Position numbers and translations under genes: made by a program
The notes under the pieces: model-generated
What the model saw: only the letters and a program-made list of their open reading frames with translations
What the model was told of the DNA's origin: nothing
Database searches by the model: none
In this document: positions 16,023 through 26,076 of the stretch, piece by piece
Position numbering within the stretch: position 1 is the stretch's first letter
Layout: the number at the start of each line of letters is the position of its first letter
Assembly (NCBI RefSeq): GCF_028331445.1
Contig: NZ_JAQMHX010000023.1
Location: forward strand, 1-45,231
DNA: 45,231 nucleotides
Direction: 5' to 3'
DNA from: Candidatus Phyllobacterium onerii
GTDB lineage: Bacteria > Pseudomonadota > Alphaproteobacteria > Rhizobiales > Rhizobiaceae

Positions 16023-16691
16023 ATGGCCGCAACCACTGAAGACACAATCGCCAACCGCATCAGCCGTATCCTTGCTGACAGGATTGTAACTGGACAATTG
16101 GAACCGGGTGCAAAACTGCGGCAGGATCACATCGCCGAGGAATTTGGCGCGAGCCACGTGCCGGTCCGGGAGGCGTTCCGTAAGCTGGAGGCGCAGGGGC
16201 TGGCGGTCAGCGAACCGCGGCGAGGCGTACGGGTCGCTTCCTTTGATCTGAAGGAGGTGCGGGAAGTTGCACTGATGCGCGCCGCGCTCGAGGGTCTTGC
16301 GTTGCGGCAGGCTGCCCAACATTTGACATCGTCAATTCTGGAACAGGCTGAAGAGGCAAGTGTTGTCGGCGACAATTCACGCGATGTGCGCTCCTGGGAG
16401 GAGGCAAACCGGCGATTTCACCGGCTGATCCTCGTGCCATGCGGCATGCCGCGGCTGCTGGCCGCCATTGATGATCTGCATTCGGTAAGCGCGCGTTTCC
16501 TGTTTTCTGCCTGGCGATCTGAGTGGGAAGTGCGCACCGATCATGACCATCGCGCCATCCTCGGATTTCTGCGCCAGGGCAACATCGACAACGCCGTTTC
16601 TGTCCTTGAACGTCACGTCCAGTGGATCGGGCAAAAGCCTGTCAGAAGCGCTACAGGTTCGACGCGCGACGCTTTCGCGATCGTTGGCTAG
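16023..16691 (+). CDS. bioR: BioR, GntR-family biotin operon repressor
   Basis: 222 residues. An N-terminal GntR winged helix (residues ~10-75) includes RIVTGQLEPGAKLRQDHIAE, VPVREAFRKLEAQGLA and RRGVRVASFD. It is followed by an FCD-type helical domain (~80-210) with metal-ligand-like Asp/His residues in NRRFHRLIL, TDHDHRAIL and LERHVQWIG. It sits directly upstream of bioBFDAZ in the same orientation. BioR boxes lie before both genes, as described for BioR of Brucella and Agrobacterium. It is expected to bind as a dimer and repress biotin synthesis and itself; no ligand pocket can be assigned. Its start codon lacks a Shine-Dalgarno, so it may be leaderless or weakly translated. Confidence 0.92.
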   Translation: MAATTEDTIANRISRILADRIVTGQLEPGAKLRQDHIAEEFGASHVPVREAFRKLEAQGLAVSEPRRGVRVASFDLKEVREVALMRAALEGLALRQAAQHLTSSILEQAEEASVVGDNSRDVRSWEEANRRFHRLILVPCGMPRLLAAIDDLHSVSARFLFSAWRSEWEVRTDHDHRAILGFLRQGNIDNAVSVLERHVQWIGQKPVRSATGSTRDAFAIVG

Positions 16692-16836
16692 CTTAACCCA
16701 TCGTTGTGGCCTCTCCTATTGCTGTGCAGACTTCCTACCGAAGGCTGTTCGGTTCTCCCCAGTTGTTCTGACAAACGCCGCTCTGATTCAGAGGCCGTCT
16801 CTAACGCGGTTGCGTTTTTTGGCGTGCTGGTTAGAA

Positions 16837-16846
16837 TTATAGATAA
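16837..16846 (+). promoter_or_regulatory. BioR box 1 upstream of bioB
   Basis: TTATAGATAA is an exact match to TTATMKATAA. It lies 59 bp before the bioB start and 10 bp from a second box, so two BioR dimers could bind side by side over the promoter. Confidence 0.85.
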
Positions 16847-16855
16847 GTATTGATT

Positions 16856-16865
16856 CTATCTATAA
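16856..16865 (+). promoter_or_regulatory. BioR box 2 upstream of bioB
   Basis: CTATCTATAA matches the BioR consensus with one mismatch at the first base. It lies 40 bp before the bioB start codon, close to where transcription would be expected to begin. Confidence 0.75.
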
Positions 16866-16904
16866 TTTTTCTCACCCGACCGGAAGAACTGAGGAACTCC
16901 CCGC

Positions 16905-17903
16905 ATGTCACAAGCATCAAAGTTGAGATCTGTCGATACAGCCCCTTCCATTGGTGATTTGTGGAGTTTTTCAGAGGCCAGTAAAATCTATAATTTGCCG
17001 TTCAATGACCTCCTGTTTCAGGCGCACATCGTCCATAGGGAGCATTTCGACCCCAATGCCGTGCAGTTGAGCAGGCTCCTGTCGATCAAAACAGGGGGCT
17101 GCCCAGAGGATTGCGGCTATTGCAGCCAGTCCACCCATTATCCCACGGGCCTCAAGGCTTCCAAATTGATGGAGGTCGAGCGCGTGCTTGCCGAGGCTCG
17201 CAAGGCGAAGGAGGGCGGCGCGACGCGCTATTGCATGGGGGCTGCCTGGCGTAGCCCCAAAGACCGCGACATGGACATGGTCGTCGCCATGGTCGAGGGC
17301 GTCCGGGAGCTTGGCATGGAGACCTGCATGACGCTCGGTATGCTGTCGCCGGCGCAGGCGGCAAGGCTTGGCGATGCCGGGCTCGATTACTATAATCACA
17401 ACATCGACACGTCAGAACGTTTCTATGGCGAAATCATCAGCACGCGCACTTTCGCCGATCGTCTGGAGACGCTCGCGAACGTGCGGGAGGCGGGTATCAA
17501 GGTTTGCGCGGGCGGCATCCTCGGCATGGGCGAGACGACTGATGACCATATCGCCATGCTGGTAACGCTCGCCAATCTGCCGGTTCCGCCTGAAAGCGTG
17601 CCGATTAATATGCTAATCCCCATTCCCGGATCAAAGCTTGGGAATGCTGCGCCGGTCGATTCGATTGAATTTGTCCGCGCAATAGCACTCGCCCGCATTC
17701 TTATGCCGAAAACCCATGTCCGTCTGTCGGCAGGGCGCACGGGGATGAGCGACGAGATGCAGGCGATGTGTTTCTTTGCCGGTGCCAATTCCATCTTTGT
17801 CGGTGATACGCTCCTGACAGCGGATAATCCTGGCGAAGATCATGACGCCGGACTGTTCCGCCGCCTCGGGCTGAAACCGATGGCGCTGGACGCCATTGAA
17901 TGA
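16905..17903 (+). CDS. bioB: biotin synthase BioB
   Basis: 332 residues, full length. A radical-SAM enzyme that inserts sulfur into dethiobiotin, the last step of biotin synthesis. The radical-SAM cluster is [11 protein letters not shown] (CX3CX2C, residues ~64-74). Further conserved segments are [42 protein letters not shown] and [20 protein letters not shown] (in two parts), with the Cys and Arg ligands of the [2Fe-2S] cluster. GAGGA precedes the ATG. It is the first gene of a five-gene operon, and its TGA overlaps the bioF start (ATGA). BioR boxes lie upstream. Confidence 0.97.
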   Translation: MSQASKLRSVDTAPSIGDLWSFSEASKIYNLPFNDLLFQAHIVHREHFDPNAVQLSRLLSIKTGGCPEDCGYCSQSTHYPTGLKASKLMEVERVLAEARKAKEGGATRYCMGAAWRSPKDRDMDMVVAMVEGVRELGMETCMTLGMLSPAQAARLGDAGLDYYNHNIDTSERFYGEIISTRTFADRLETLANVREAGIKVCAGGILGMGETTDDHIAMLVTLANLPVPPESVPINMLIPIPGSKLGNAAPVDSIEFVRAIALARILMPKTHVRLSAGRTGMSDEMQAMCFFAGANSIFVGDTLLTADNPGEDHDAGLFRRLGLKPMALDAIE

Positions 17904-19042
17904 GTGAGCGCCTTGTCGGCTTTGAAAAGACGCTTGTTGGACTTGAGCGGAAGGGACGGCAGCGCAGGCTCCTGCAACGCGATGGCATCGATTTCACGTC
18001 CAATGATTATCTTGCCCTGGCCAACTCGCCGCGCATCAGATTGGCGATTGCCACAGCAATGGCGCAGGGAGTTGCCGTCGGTTCAGGCGGGTCGCGTCTG
18101 CTGCGCGGCAATCACCCCGAGCACGAGGCGCTCGAAGCTGACGCCGCCGCTTTTTTCGGAACGGAGCGGGCGCTCTATTTTTCAAGCGGCTATGCAGCCA
18201 ATGCCGCGCTCTTTTCAACTCTGCCACAGCGAGGCGATCTCATCGTTCACGATGCTCTGATCCACGCCAGCGCACATGAGGGCATTGCGGCCAGCCGCGC
18301 CGAGGCGGTCGCCGCACGGCACAATGATGCTGCGAGTTTTGAGGATGTAATTCGCCGTTGGCGCAAGGCAGGTGGAGCGGGACATCCATGGATCGCCGTT
18401 GAGAGCCTCTATTCGATGGACGGGGATCGCGCCCCGCTGGCAGAACTGCTCGCCCTGACAGATCGCCACGATGGCTTCCTCGTGATCGACGAGGCGCACG
18501 CGACTGGCGTCTTCGGCTCCGGTGGCCGCGGTCTAGCTGCCGGCATGGAAGGCCGGGACAATGTTATCCTCCTCCACACATGCGGGAAAGCACTTGGCGT
18601 TTCGGGCGCGCTTGTCGGTGCAAGCCAGGTGATTTGCGATTACCTGGTGAACCGGGCACGCGCCTTCATCTACTCCACCGCACCTTCGCCGCTGATGGCC
18701 GCGGGTGTTCGTGAAGCCCTGAGAATCCTGGTGGACGAACCGCAGCACCGCACGGAGTTCGAGCAACTCTGGACCTTCGCCAATGCACAACTGACGTCTG
18801 TGCTCGGATTGGAGGGCAGCGGATCGCAGATATTGCCGGTCATGATCGGTGACAACAGTCGCGCTATGCACATTGCGGAGCGCATGCGGGCGGAAGGTTT
18901 CGATATCCGCGCCATCCGCCCGCCAACGGTCCCGGAAGGGACAGCGCGTTTGAGGATTGCCATCACGCTCAATGTCGACCGGCCCGCAATTGTTCGCATG
19001 TTCGATACTCTCGCCTCCATATCCGTCGAGGAAGCAGCATGA
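17900..19042 (+). CDS. bioF: 8-amino-7-oxononanoate synthase BioF
   Basis: 380 residues, the normal length. A PLP-dependent alpha-oxoamine synthase joining pimeloyl-ACP/CoA and L-alanine with loss of CO2. Visible are the substrate region [15 protein letters not shown], the Gly-rich [19 protein letters not shown], the PLP-stacking [12 protein letters not shown], the PLP-ring Asp in [12 protein letters not shown], and the PLP-Lys in [13 protein letters not shown]. The ATG overlaps the bioB stop by 4 nt and its own stop overlaps bioD (ATGA), so translation is coupled. Most BioF proteins have TFGKALG; Cys replaces Phe here, a conservative oddity next to the Lys. Confidence 0.96.
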   Translation: MSERLVGFEKTLVGLERKGRQRRLLQRDGIDFTSNDYLALANSPRIRLAIATAMAQGVAVGSGGSRLLRGNHPEHEALEADAAAFFGTERALYFSSGYAANAALFSTLPQRGDLIVHDALIHASAHEGIAASRAEAVAARHNDAASFEDVIRRWRKAGGAGHPWIAVESLYSMDGDRAPLAELLALTDRHDGFLVIDEAHATGVFGSGGRGLAAGMEGRDNVILLHTCGKALGVSGALVGASQVICDYLVNRARAFIYSTAPSPLMAAGVREALRILVDEPQHRTEFEQLWTFANAQLTSVLGLEGSGSQILPVMIGDNSRAMHIAERMRAEGFDIRAIRPPTVPEGTARLRIAITLNVDRPAIVRMFDTLASISVEEAA

Positions 19043-19677
19043 TGCTCCGGTTTGTCGTTACAGGAACCGATACGAATATCGGCAAGACGGTGTTCTCGGC
19101 AGCATTGGCCCATGCGCTTGGTGCTGGCTACTGGAAACCCGTCCAGTCTGGGCTCGAAGGCGAAACGGATAGCGAGACAGTCCAGCGTCTCGGCCGGATC
19201 CCATCGTCGCGTATTTGCCCCGAGGCTTGGCGGCTCAATACGCCGGCTTCGCCGCATCTTGCCGCCAGAATCGACAATGTCCGGATCGCTCCGGAGGCGC
19301 TATCACCTCCGTCAACGCAGACTTCGCTCATCATCGAGGGGGCAGGCGGTTTGCTGGTCCCCCTGACGGAAAACGAGGTGTTTGCCGATGTCTTTGCCCG
19401 CTGGCAGATACCGGTCATTCTCTGCGCCGGCACCGGGCTGGGAACGATCAACCACACGCTGCTGTCACTTGAAGCCTTGCGCCGCCGTTCTATTCCGGTT
19501 TTCGGTGCCGTTCTCATCGGAGACGAACAAGCGGAGACACAAGCGATCATCAAGAAGCTCGGCAAGGTGAACTGTCTCGGCCGGTTACCGCTGCTTGACC
19601 CGCTGACGCCTGACACCCTCGCCCAAGCCTTCAACGATCATTTCGATATTTCCTGCTTTCAGAAAGGTATCCATTGA
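19039..19677 (+). CDS. bioD: dethiobiotin synthetase BioD
   Basis: 212 residues, the normal length. It closes the ureido ring of dethiobiotin from diaminopelargonate, CO2 and ATP. The P-loop GTDTNIGKT (residues ~8-16) and the following [15 protein letters not shown], with the carbamate-binding Lys, are intact. [10 protein letters not shown] and [11 protein letters not shown] (substrate and Mg-binding Glu) follow, then [20 protein letters not shown]. The start overlaps bioF (ATGA) and the stop overlaps the TTG start of bioA (TTGA). Confidence 0.95.
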   Translation: MMLRFVVTGTDTNIGKTVFSAALAHALGAGYWKPVQSGLEGETDSETVQRLGRIPSSRICPEAWRLNTPASPHLAARIDNVRIAPEALSPPSTQTSLIIEGAGGLLVPLTENEVFADVFARWQIPVILCAGTGLGTINHTLLSLEALRRRSIPVFGAVLIGDEQAETQAIIKKLGKVNCLGRLPLLDPLTPDTLAQAFNDHFDISCFQKGIH

Positions 19678-20939
19678 CCTTATCGCCCGTCTGGCACCCG
19701 TTTACCCAGCATGCTCTGGAACCGGCAATGAAGCGCATTGTCCGGACGGAAGGCGCCCATCTCTATGATGAGCAGGGACACGCAATCCTGGATGCGATCT
19801 CTTCCTGGTGGGTGATTACGCATGGCCATCGCCATCCTCTCATCATGGCGGCGATCCGCAATGCCTGCGAGACCTATGACCAGATCATCTTTGCCGAGTA
19901 TACCCACGAACCGGCGGAAGAACTGGCAAGAGGGTTGGTCGCTATCACCCCGCCCGGTCTCAATCATGTGTTCTATTCCGACAGCGGCTCGACCTGTGTC
20001 GAGGTTGCGCTGAAGATGGCGCTCGGTTTCTTCCACAACGCCGGCTCGCCGCGTTCCCGCATAGTCGTCATGGAGCATGGCTACCACGGTGATACCATCG
20101 GTACGATGTCGGCGGGCGAAAGGGGTGTCTTCAACGCCGCCTATGAGCCAATTCTTTTTGGTGTCGATCGTCTGCCATTTCCTATATCGGGACAGGAGCA
20201 GGATACGCTCGATGCCTTCGAGACATTATGCCGGGGCGGGCAAGTTGCGGCGCTGTTGATAGAACCATTGGTACTGGGGGCAGGAGGCATGCGGATGTAT
20301 CCGGCATCACTTTTGTCCGAGCTCAAGGCAATTGCGACAAGGTATGGCGGCCTGATGATCGCCGACGAGGTGATGACGGGGTGGGGACGCACCGGCACTC
20401 TGTTTGCCTGTGAGCAGGCGGACATCACACCGGATATATTGTGCATATCCAAAGGCTTGACCGGCGGGGCGCTGCCACTGGCGGCAACCTTGTGTTCAGC
20501 AGAAATTTTCGATGCCCATCTTTCTACCGATCGAAGCCGGACATTTTTTCATTCGAGCTCCTACACCGCCAATCCGATTGCGTGCGCTGCTGCCTTGGCC
20601 AATCTTGAAGTGTGGAAGAGGGAGCCGGTGGCGATACGGATACGCTCGTTGGAAGCCATGCACCGGACAAGGTTGGAGCGGTTCAGGGTAGATCCCCGCT
20701 TTAGCAATGTGCGCCAGACCGGGACGATCATTGCACTTGACGTCAATGTTCCGGCTTCCGGGTACCTTTCAGATGCAGGTCCGAAGCTCAGATCGTTCTT
20801 TCGAGCAAGAAATCTGCTTATCCGCCCACTTGGCAATGTGATTTATCTGATGACGCCCTATTGCGTGACCGCAGACGATCTCGACCGGACCTACAATGCG
20901 ATCGATGAGGCAGCCGACATGTTTGCAGGTGGTCGATGA
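19674..20939 (+). CDS. bioA: adenosylmethionine-8-amino-7-oxononanoate transaminase BioA
   Basis: 421 residues, full length. A class III PLP aminotransferase that uses S-adenosylmethionine as amino donor to make 7,8-diaminopelargonate. It shows [13 protein letters not shown] (substrate-binding Trp-Trp), [48 protein letters not shown] (PLP Asp), [16 protein letters not shown] (Schiff-base Lys) and [17 protein letters not shown]. The start is a TTG that overlaps the bioD stop by 3 nt, and no better start exists. The stop overlaps the bioZ ATG (ATGA). Confidence 0.96.
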   Translation: MTLSPVWHPFTQHALEPAMKRIVRTEGAHLYDEQGHAILDAISSWWVITHGHRHPLIMAAIRNACETYDQIIFAEYTHEPAEELARGLVAITPPGLNHVFYSDSGSTCVEVALKMALGFFHNAGSPRSRIVVMEHGYHGDTIGTMSAGERGVFNAAYEPILFGVDRLPFPISGQEQDTLDAFETLCRGGQVAALLIEPLVLGAGGMRMYPASLLSELKAIATRYGGLMIADEVMTGWGRTGTLFACEQADITPDILCISKGLTGGALPLAATLCSAEIFDAHLSTDRSRTFFHSSSYTANPIACAAALANLEVWKREPVAIRIRSLEAMHRTRLERFRVDPRFSNVRQTGTIIALDVNVPASGYLSDAGPKLRSFFRARNLLIRPLGNVIYLMTPYCVTADDLDRTYNAIDEAADMFAGGR

Positions 20940-21925
20940 GCCGGGCAATGGCAAGCCGCATCGCTGGGTTTGGCCACTACGCGCCAGATCGCCGCGTTGA
21001 CAATGCGGAGATAGAAAACCAGCTTGGTCTCGAAGACGGCTGGATCGAGCGAAGGACCGGCATTCGTTCGCGGCGCTGGGCTCGCGACGGAGAACTGCTC
21101 ACCGATATCGCAGCCAAGGCAGGGAGCGTTGCCGTTTACGACGCCCATGTCCATCCAGCCGACATTGCGTTGACGATCCTCGCCACATCGACGCCGGATC
21201 ACCTGTTGCCGCCCTCGGCCCCGCTGCTTGCCCATCGACTTGGCCTCGCCAATTCGGGCGCGATTGATCTCGCAGGAGCATGCTCAGGATTCATCTATGC
21301 CCTTACGTTTGCCGACGGTTTTGTCCGCAGTCAGGGGCGGCCGGTCCTCGTGGTGGCAGCCAATATTTTGAGCAGGCGCATCAACCCTGTAGAGCGCGCG
21401 AGCGCTATTCTTTTTGCCGATGCGGCGGGCGCTGTCGTCCTCGCACCATCAGATAATACGAGACAGGGGCTCCTCGGTGTGGATCTCGCATCGGACGGAA
21501 GTCGCTATGATCTGATTTCCATTCCGGCTGGAGGCTCCAAAATGCCGTTTGCTGAGGGAATGGCCGTTGAAGAATGCCAGATAACCATGCGTGACGGCAG
21601 AGATATGTTTGCGCAAGCTGTGCAAATGATGACTCTTTGCGCCAAGCGGGCGCTGGCAAGCGCCAAGTTTGAGCCATCAGACGTCAGCAGGCTTGTCCCA
21701 CATCAGGCCAATGCCCGTATCTTCGACGCCGTTGGCGAGAATATTGGCATTGAGCCTGACAGGATCGAGCGCACGATCGTTGAGTACGGCAACTCCTCGG
21801 CTGCAACCATTCCGCTCTCGCTGTCGCTGGCCCATCGCGAACGGCCGTTCGTTTCGGGAGAAAAATTGCTGTTGACCGCAGCTGGCGCCGGACTGGCGGG
21901 CGGGGCAGTGGTGCTTGGTTTATAG
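20936..21925 (+). CDS. bioZ: BioZ, KAS III-like enzyme for the pimeloyl precursor
   Basis: 329 residues, FabH-like fold. The catalytic triad is complete: Cys in [12 protein letters not shown] (~residue 118), His in [11 protein letters not shown] (~258) and Asn in [14 protein letters not shown] (~288). The C-terminal [13 protein letters not shown] is also typical. Position as the last gene of the biotin operon marks it as BioZ rather than housekeeping FabH. BioZ of alphaproteobacteria has been reported to condense glutaryl-CoA, from lysine catabolism, with malonyl-ACP and so supply pimeloyl-ACP in genomes without bioC/bioH. The ATG overlaps the bioA stop. No terminator hairpin is evident after it. 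Confidence 0.93.
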   Translation: MSRAMASRIAGFGHYAPDRRVDNAEIENQLGLEDGWIERRTGIRSRRWARDGELLTDIAAKAGSVAVYDAHVHPADIALTILATSTPDHLLPPSAPLLAHRLGLANSGAIDLAGACSGFIYALTFADGFVRSQGRPVLVVAANILSRRINPVERASAILFADAAGAVVLAPSDNTRQGLLGVDLASDGSRYDLISIPAGGSKMPFAEGMAVEECQITMRDGRDMFAQAVQMMTLCAKRALASAKFEPSDVSRLVPHQANARIFDAVGENIGIEPDRIERTIVEYGNSSAATIPLSLSLAHRERPFVSGEKLLLTAAGAGLAGGAVVLGL

Positions 21926-22333
21926 CGGCCGCGTCTAGACTACGCTTGTGTGGCCGACGTCAAGATCGCTCTCCGGACCGTCCTCCTTCCGGGCAACGCT
22001 TCCATATATTTGCTTCGGAAGACAATTGATCAGGTCCGCGAGGAACTGTCCTGGAGCAAGGATCGCAAGATGTAGCAAGCGTTCAACTTTTCAAGGAGAT
22101 GTTGCTCGGCATGTAGTTGCAGAAATCGCTGCTTAGCGAAGCTTTAGCTGATTTTTCTTTTTCCAGATGGGATGGGGCGGTTTGAGTAGCACCACGTCGA
22201 CGCGGATACGAATGCCAATGCTGGTGCTTCCTTCGAGCACTAAATCCATTCTTGAATCTGAATTCTTCGATGCTCCGATATCGGGAGCGCCTTACGGTTT
22301 ACAGTTTCGCCGCAAGCTATTGATTTTAGACTG
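21926..22333. other. 408-bp stretch after the biotin operon
   Basis: No gene is supported here. A plus-strand frame just after bioZ reads VADVKIALRTVLLPGNASIY and LLRKTIDQVREELSWSKD before a stop; this could be a relic, but I do not recognise it. No strong hairpin is visible. Confidence 0.35.
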
Positions 22334-23102
22334 TTGTTTTGGCCAGGAGTTTACATATATCCAGTTGAAATCATTGAATTAAGATTGGACTTGTTTGCCG
22401 GACGCCTGTTGTGGAACTACTACATGGTTGAACCATGGACCAGGGACGCGCGGGTGCGTGCCGATATCGTGGGTGTTGCACCGGACCTTTCCGGCCTCGT
22501 CAGCGATCTCCTCGTGCAGGACAATGATCTCGTCAAGAAGGGCGACACGCTCTTCAAGGTGGACGTCCAGAGATTCCAGATCGCCCTTGACCAGGCCGAA
22601 GCCGCCCTTGCCGGAAGCCAGGCTTCGCTGGACCAGGCCGACGCCGCGAACCGGCAGGCTGCCGCCAATCTGGCGCTGGCCCGTCTCAACCGGGAACGTT
22701 CCGAAGTGAAGGCCCCGGTCAACGGAAAAATCACCAATCTCATCCTTCGGCCGGGAGACTACGTCACGACCGGCAGTCCTCAAATTGCCTTGGTGGACAC
22801 CGACTCTTTCCGGATAGAGGCATACTTCGAGGAAACCAAACTTGCGCGCGTGCAGATTGGTGACGCGGCACTGATAAGGCTTATGGGACAGCCGGAAACC
22901 ATCCATGAACATGTGGCGAGCATCGCCGCGGGAATTGAGGACTCGGAACGCACGCCGAGCAATGGCCTTCTTCCCAACATCAATCCCACCCTTCAGCTGG
23001 GTGCGGCTCGCGCAACGCATCCCGGTCAGGATTGTCTTCGATTCAGTCCCTCCCGATGTGCTGCTGGTTTCGGGAAGGAGCGCGACGGTGGAGATACATT
23101 AA
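22334..23102 (+). pseudogene. AaeA-like efflux adaptor (HlyD family), broken
   Basis: The frame carries FAGRLLWNYYMVEPWTRD, ARVRADIVGVAPDLSGLVSD, the biotinyl-lipoyl halves, SEVKAPVNGKITNLILRPGD, and YFEETKLARVQIGD with GIEDSERTPSNGLLPNINPT. All fit the periplasmic adaptor of aromatic-acid efflux pumps (AaeA type). Three defects are visible. The N-terminal membrane anchor is degenerate. The coiled-coil hairpin between DQADAANRQ and LALARLNRERSEV is shorter than usual by about 30-40 residues. A one-base deletion near 22985 moves the ending SWVRLAQRIPVRIVF to ATVEIH into another frame. No AaeB/FUSC partner is present. Non-functional. Confidence 0.8.
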
Positions 23103-23324
23103 TGCTCACGTCATTCTCAAAACATACCTGCAACCCAGCGGCCTTTTGCGACCAACAACTCCGCACTGTCACCTTTAGTCGGATTGTCCCAATCCTGCAC
23201 CTTGGCTTCAATTCGAGTAGCCTGGAAAAGTGCAGAATGATCGAGGAACGCCCCCCGTCAGGGGAATTCCGGTGCGACCGTACCAACTGACAGTTCTAGA
23301 GCCAAGCCAGGATTAAGCACAGCC

Positions 23325-23780
23325 ATGGCCTTTAATCTCAAGATTAACGGAACCGCTCATAGCGTGGACGTCGATGACGACACTCCACTACTTTGGGTAA
23401 TACGCGACGTGCTCGGCATGACCGGCACAAAGTTCGGCTGCGGCGCTGCCCTCTGTGGTGCGTGCACTGTCCATATCGACGGCATAGCAACGCGCTCCTG
23501 CATTACTACCGTCGACAGCATCGGCGATAGCGCCATCACAACAATCGAAGCGATCGGAGAGACGCCGCAAGGCGCGGCATTGCAAAAAGCCTGGCTGGAC
23601 CTTGAGGTCGTTCAATGCGGCTACTGTCAATCCGGCCAGCTCATGTCGGCTGCCGCCCTGTTGACGGAAACACCGAAGCCCACCGACGAAGACATCAACA
23701 GCGCCATGTCCGGCAATGTCTGTCGCTGCGGCACTTATCAGCGCATTCGCGCCGCCATCAAGCAAGCAGCGGAGGCCTGA
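23325..23780 (+). CDS. iorA: (2Fe-2S) subunit of an isoquinoline 1-oxidoreductase-type molybdenum hydroxylase
   Basis: 151 residues, full length. A plant-type [2Fe-2S] domain binds the first cluster through GTKFGCGAALCGACTVHIDG (Cys pattern CX4CX2C plus a later Cys in TRSCIT). A helical domain binds the second through CGYCQSGQ and GNVCRCGTYQRI. This is the small electron-transfer subunit of two-subunit xanthine-dehydrogenase-family enzymes; the FAD subunit is absent, as in IorAB-type enzymes. It is followed after 3 nt by the large subunit. The symbol follows the family; the true substrate is not known (N-heterocycle or aldehyde). Confidence 0.88.
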   Translation: MAFNLKINGTAHSVDVDDDTPLLWVIRDVLGMTGTKFGCGAALCGACTVHIDGIATRSCITTVDSIGDSAITTIEAIGETPQGAALQKAWLDLEVVQCGYCQSGQLMSAAALLTETPKPTDEDINSAMSGNVCRCGTYQRIRAAIKQAAEA

Positions 23781-23783
23781 GCC

Positions 23784-25985
23784 ATGGACACGCTTAATCT
23801 CGACGCACCGACTTCCGGATCCAGCACGTCGCGCCGCACCTTCCTGAAAGGCGGCGGACTGCTTCTCGGCTTCGCCCTGCTCGGTGGCACGACGACATCG
23901 GTCTTTGCAGCCAACGCAGCGCAAGTGACCGAAGATGAAGTAAAGGCTCCTTTCGCCCCGAATGGCTTCATTCGTATAGATCCCAAGGGCACGGTCACAC
24001 TGGTCATGCCAATGGTCGAGATGGGCCAGGGGATATATACCTCCCTCGCCATGCTGTTGGCCGAGGAGCTGGAAGTCGATCTGAATCAGGTCCAGGTGCA
24101 GCATGCGCCGCCCAACGATGCGCTCTATGCAAATTCGATCTTGCATATTCAGTCAACCGGCCTTTCATCATCGGTACGAGCGTTCTGGACGCCATTGCGT
24201 CAGGCGGGCGCTGTCGGCCGCACGCTTTTGATCGCGGCTGCGGCCAAAGAATGGGGCAGTGATCCTGCGACCTGCAAAGCCGCACATGGTGTGGTCACCG
24301 ACGAGTCCGGTTCAAAACATCTGAGCTATGGCGAATTGGCCGAGGCAGCATCGAAGCTGCCAGTACCGGCGGCTGACAGCGTCAAGTTGAAGGAACCGAA
24401 AGACTTCGCCCTGATAGGAACTCCCGCGAAACGGGTCGATGCTACGGTGAAGGTCAACGGAAGCGCGATTTATGGCATCGATATCAAATTGCCTGGGATG
24501 AAAGTCGCAGCAATTGCAATTTCGCCGGTGTTCGGCGGCAAGGTGAAGGCGGTTAATGAAAAGGCAGCCCTCGCCGTGAAGGGCGTGCATCAGGTCGTCA
24601 AGATCGATGAGGCTGTAGCGGTGGTCGCAGATCATCTGGGTGCGGCCAAGAAAGGCCTGGAAGCCGCTGCCATCGAATGGGATGACGGCCCGCACGCCAC
24701 GGTAAACACTGCGGACATTATCAAGGAGCTCGAAGAAAAGTCGAAGCAGCCCGGCGCGGTCGCTCGCAATGAAGGCGACGCTGAAAAGGCGCTCGGATCG
24801 GCGGCACAGCGCATCGACGCGATTTACCAGGTGCCGTTCCTTGCCCATGCGGCGATGGAACCGATGAACTGTACGGTGCAAATGCAAAAGGACGGCTGCG
24901 AAGTGTGGGTGGGTACGCAAGCTCCGACATTGACGCAGATGGCGGTTGCTGATGTGACAGGGTTCCCCAAGGATGCAATCCGCATTCACAACCATCTGCT
25001 TGGTGGCGGTTTCGGCCGGCGACTGGAGCCAGATGGCACAGTATTGGCCGTCAAGATAGCAAGGCACATCGACGGCCCTGTGAAGGTGGTCTGGAGCCGA
25101 GAGGAAGACATCCAGCACGACATGTACCGGCCCTATTATTATGATCGGATGTCGGCCGGACTGGACGCTGATGGCAAGCCGGTCGCATGGACCCATCGTA
25201 TCGCCGGTTCCTCGATATTCGCACGCTATCTCCCGCAATTGTTCGTCAACGGTCTCGACCCTGATGCAGTCGAGGCGGCAGCCGAACCGCCTTACGCCTT
25301 GCCGAATATCCATGTGGACTATGTCCAGGTTGAGCCTCCCGGTGTGCCTACCGCGTTCTGGCGAGGTGTTGGTCCAACCCACAATGTGTTCGTGGTCGAG
25401 AGTTTCATGGATGAACTCGCCCATGCTGCCAAACAGGATCCGGTTGCCTTTCGCAAGGCGCTGCTCGCAAACAACCCGCGAGCGCTCGCCGTGCTTAACT
25501 TGGCTGCGGAAAAAGCCGGGTGGGGGGCGTCAATGCCCGCAGGTCAGGGTCGCGGCGTTGCGGTAGCCTTCATTTTCGGCTCCTATGTCGTGCAGGTGGC
25601 CGAGGTGGAAGTTGGTCCTGACGGGGCCGTCAAGGTCAATCGCATTGTCTGCGGACTGGATTGCGGTATGTCGGTCAACCCCGATACGATCGAAGCGCAG
25701 ATCCAGGGCGGCTCCATCTTCGGCCTAACTGCTGTCTTGCACGGTGCGATCACCATCAAGGATGGCCGCGTGGAACAAAGTAATTTTGACAATTACCTTC
25801 CGATGCGGATCGATGAAGTGCCCGTCATTGAAACGCATCTCCTCAAAGGTTCAGAAGCTCCAGGCGGTATCGGTGAGGTGCCTACCTCTATCGTCAGTGC
25901 CGCTGTCACCAATGCAATATTCGCGGCCACGGGCAAGCGGATCCGGACGCTACCTGTCGATCCGGAGATGCTGAAATCATCGTGA
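23784..25985 (+). CDS. iorB: molybdopterin-binding large subunit, IorB-type hydroxylase
   Basis: 733 residues, the usual length. An N-terminal Tat signal (SRRTFLKGGGLLLGFALLGG, residues ~14-33) sends the folded enzyme to the periplasm. The molybdopterin-binding region includes VEMGQGIYTSLAMLLAEEL, the LAHAAMEPMNCTVQ strand and HLLGGGFGRRLEPDG. Near the C-terminus SEAPGGIGEVPT carries the catalytic Glu. GGAGG precedes the ATG and the gap to iorA is 3 nt, so the two are cotranslated. IorAB-type enzymes pass electrons to a cytochrome, and none is encoded nearby. Maturation genes (XdhC/MobA-like) are also absent from the window. Substrate unknown. Confidence 0.9.
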   Translation: MDTLNLDAPTSGSSTSRRTFLKGGGLLLGFALLGGTTTSVFAANAAQVTEDEVKAPFAPNGFIRIDPKGTVTLVMPMVEMGQGIYTSLAMLLAEELEVDLNQVQVQHAPPNDALYANSILHIQSTGLSSSVRAFWTPLRQAGAVGRTLLIAAAAKEWGSDPATCKAAHGVVTDESGSKHLSYGELAEAASKLPVPAADSVKLKEPKDFALIGTPAKRVDATVKVNGSAIYGIDIKLPGMKVAAIAISPVFGGKVKAVNEKAALAVKGVHQVVKIDEAVAVVADHLGAAKKGLEAAAIEWDDGPHATVNTADIIKELEEKSKQPGAVARNEGDAEKALGSAAQRIDAIYQVPFLAHAAMEPMNCTVQMQKDGCEVWVGTQAPTLTQMAVADVTGFPKDAIRIHNHLLGGGFGRRLEPDGTVLAVKIARHIDGPVKVVWSREEDIQHDMYRPYYYDRMSAGLDADGKPVAWTHRIAGSSIFARYLPQLFVNGLDPDAVEAAAEPPYALPNIHVDYVQVEPPGVPTAFWRGVGPTHNVFVVESFMDELAHAAKQDPVAFRKALLANNPRALAVLNLAAEKAGWGASMPAGQGRGVAVAFIFGSYVVQVAEVEVGPDGAVKVNRIVCGLDCGMSVNPDTIEAQIQGGSIFGLTAVLHGAITIKDGRVEQSNFDNYLPMRIDEVPVIETHLLKGSEAPGGIGEVPTSIVSAAVTNAIFAATGKRIRTLPVDPEMLKSS

Positions 25986-26076
25986 AGGCATCGCAACTCG
26001 GGGTGGACTAAATATTCACGTATGTACGCTCTGGGCGTTTTGTCAGCGACTAGGATGCAGACACTGGTCAAAAATC

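Noticed and set aside
20936..21925. Annotation as housekeeping FabH
   Set aside because: The sequence is KAS III-like, but its translationally coupled place at the end of the biotin operon fits BioZ.
24312..25424. 370-residue open frame on the minus strand
   Set aside because: Antisense to iorB, which shows full family homology; the minus frame is rich in His/Arg/Asp with no domain.
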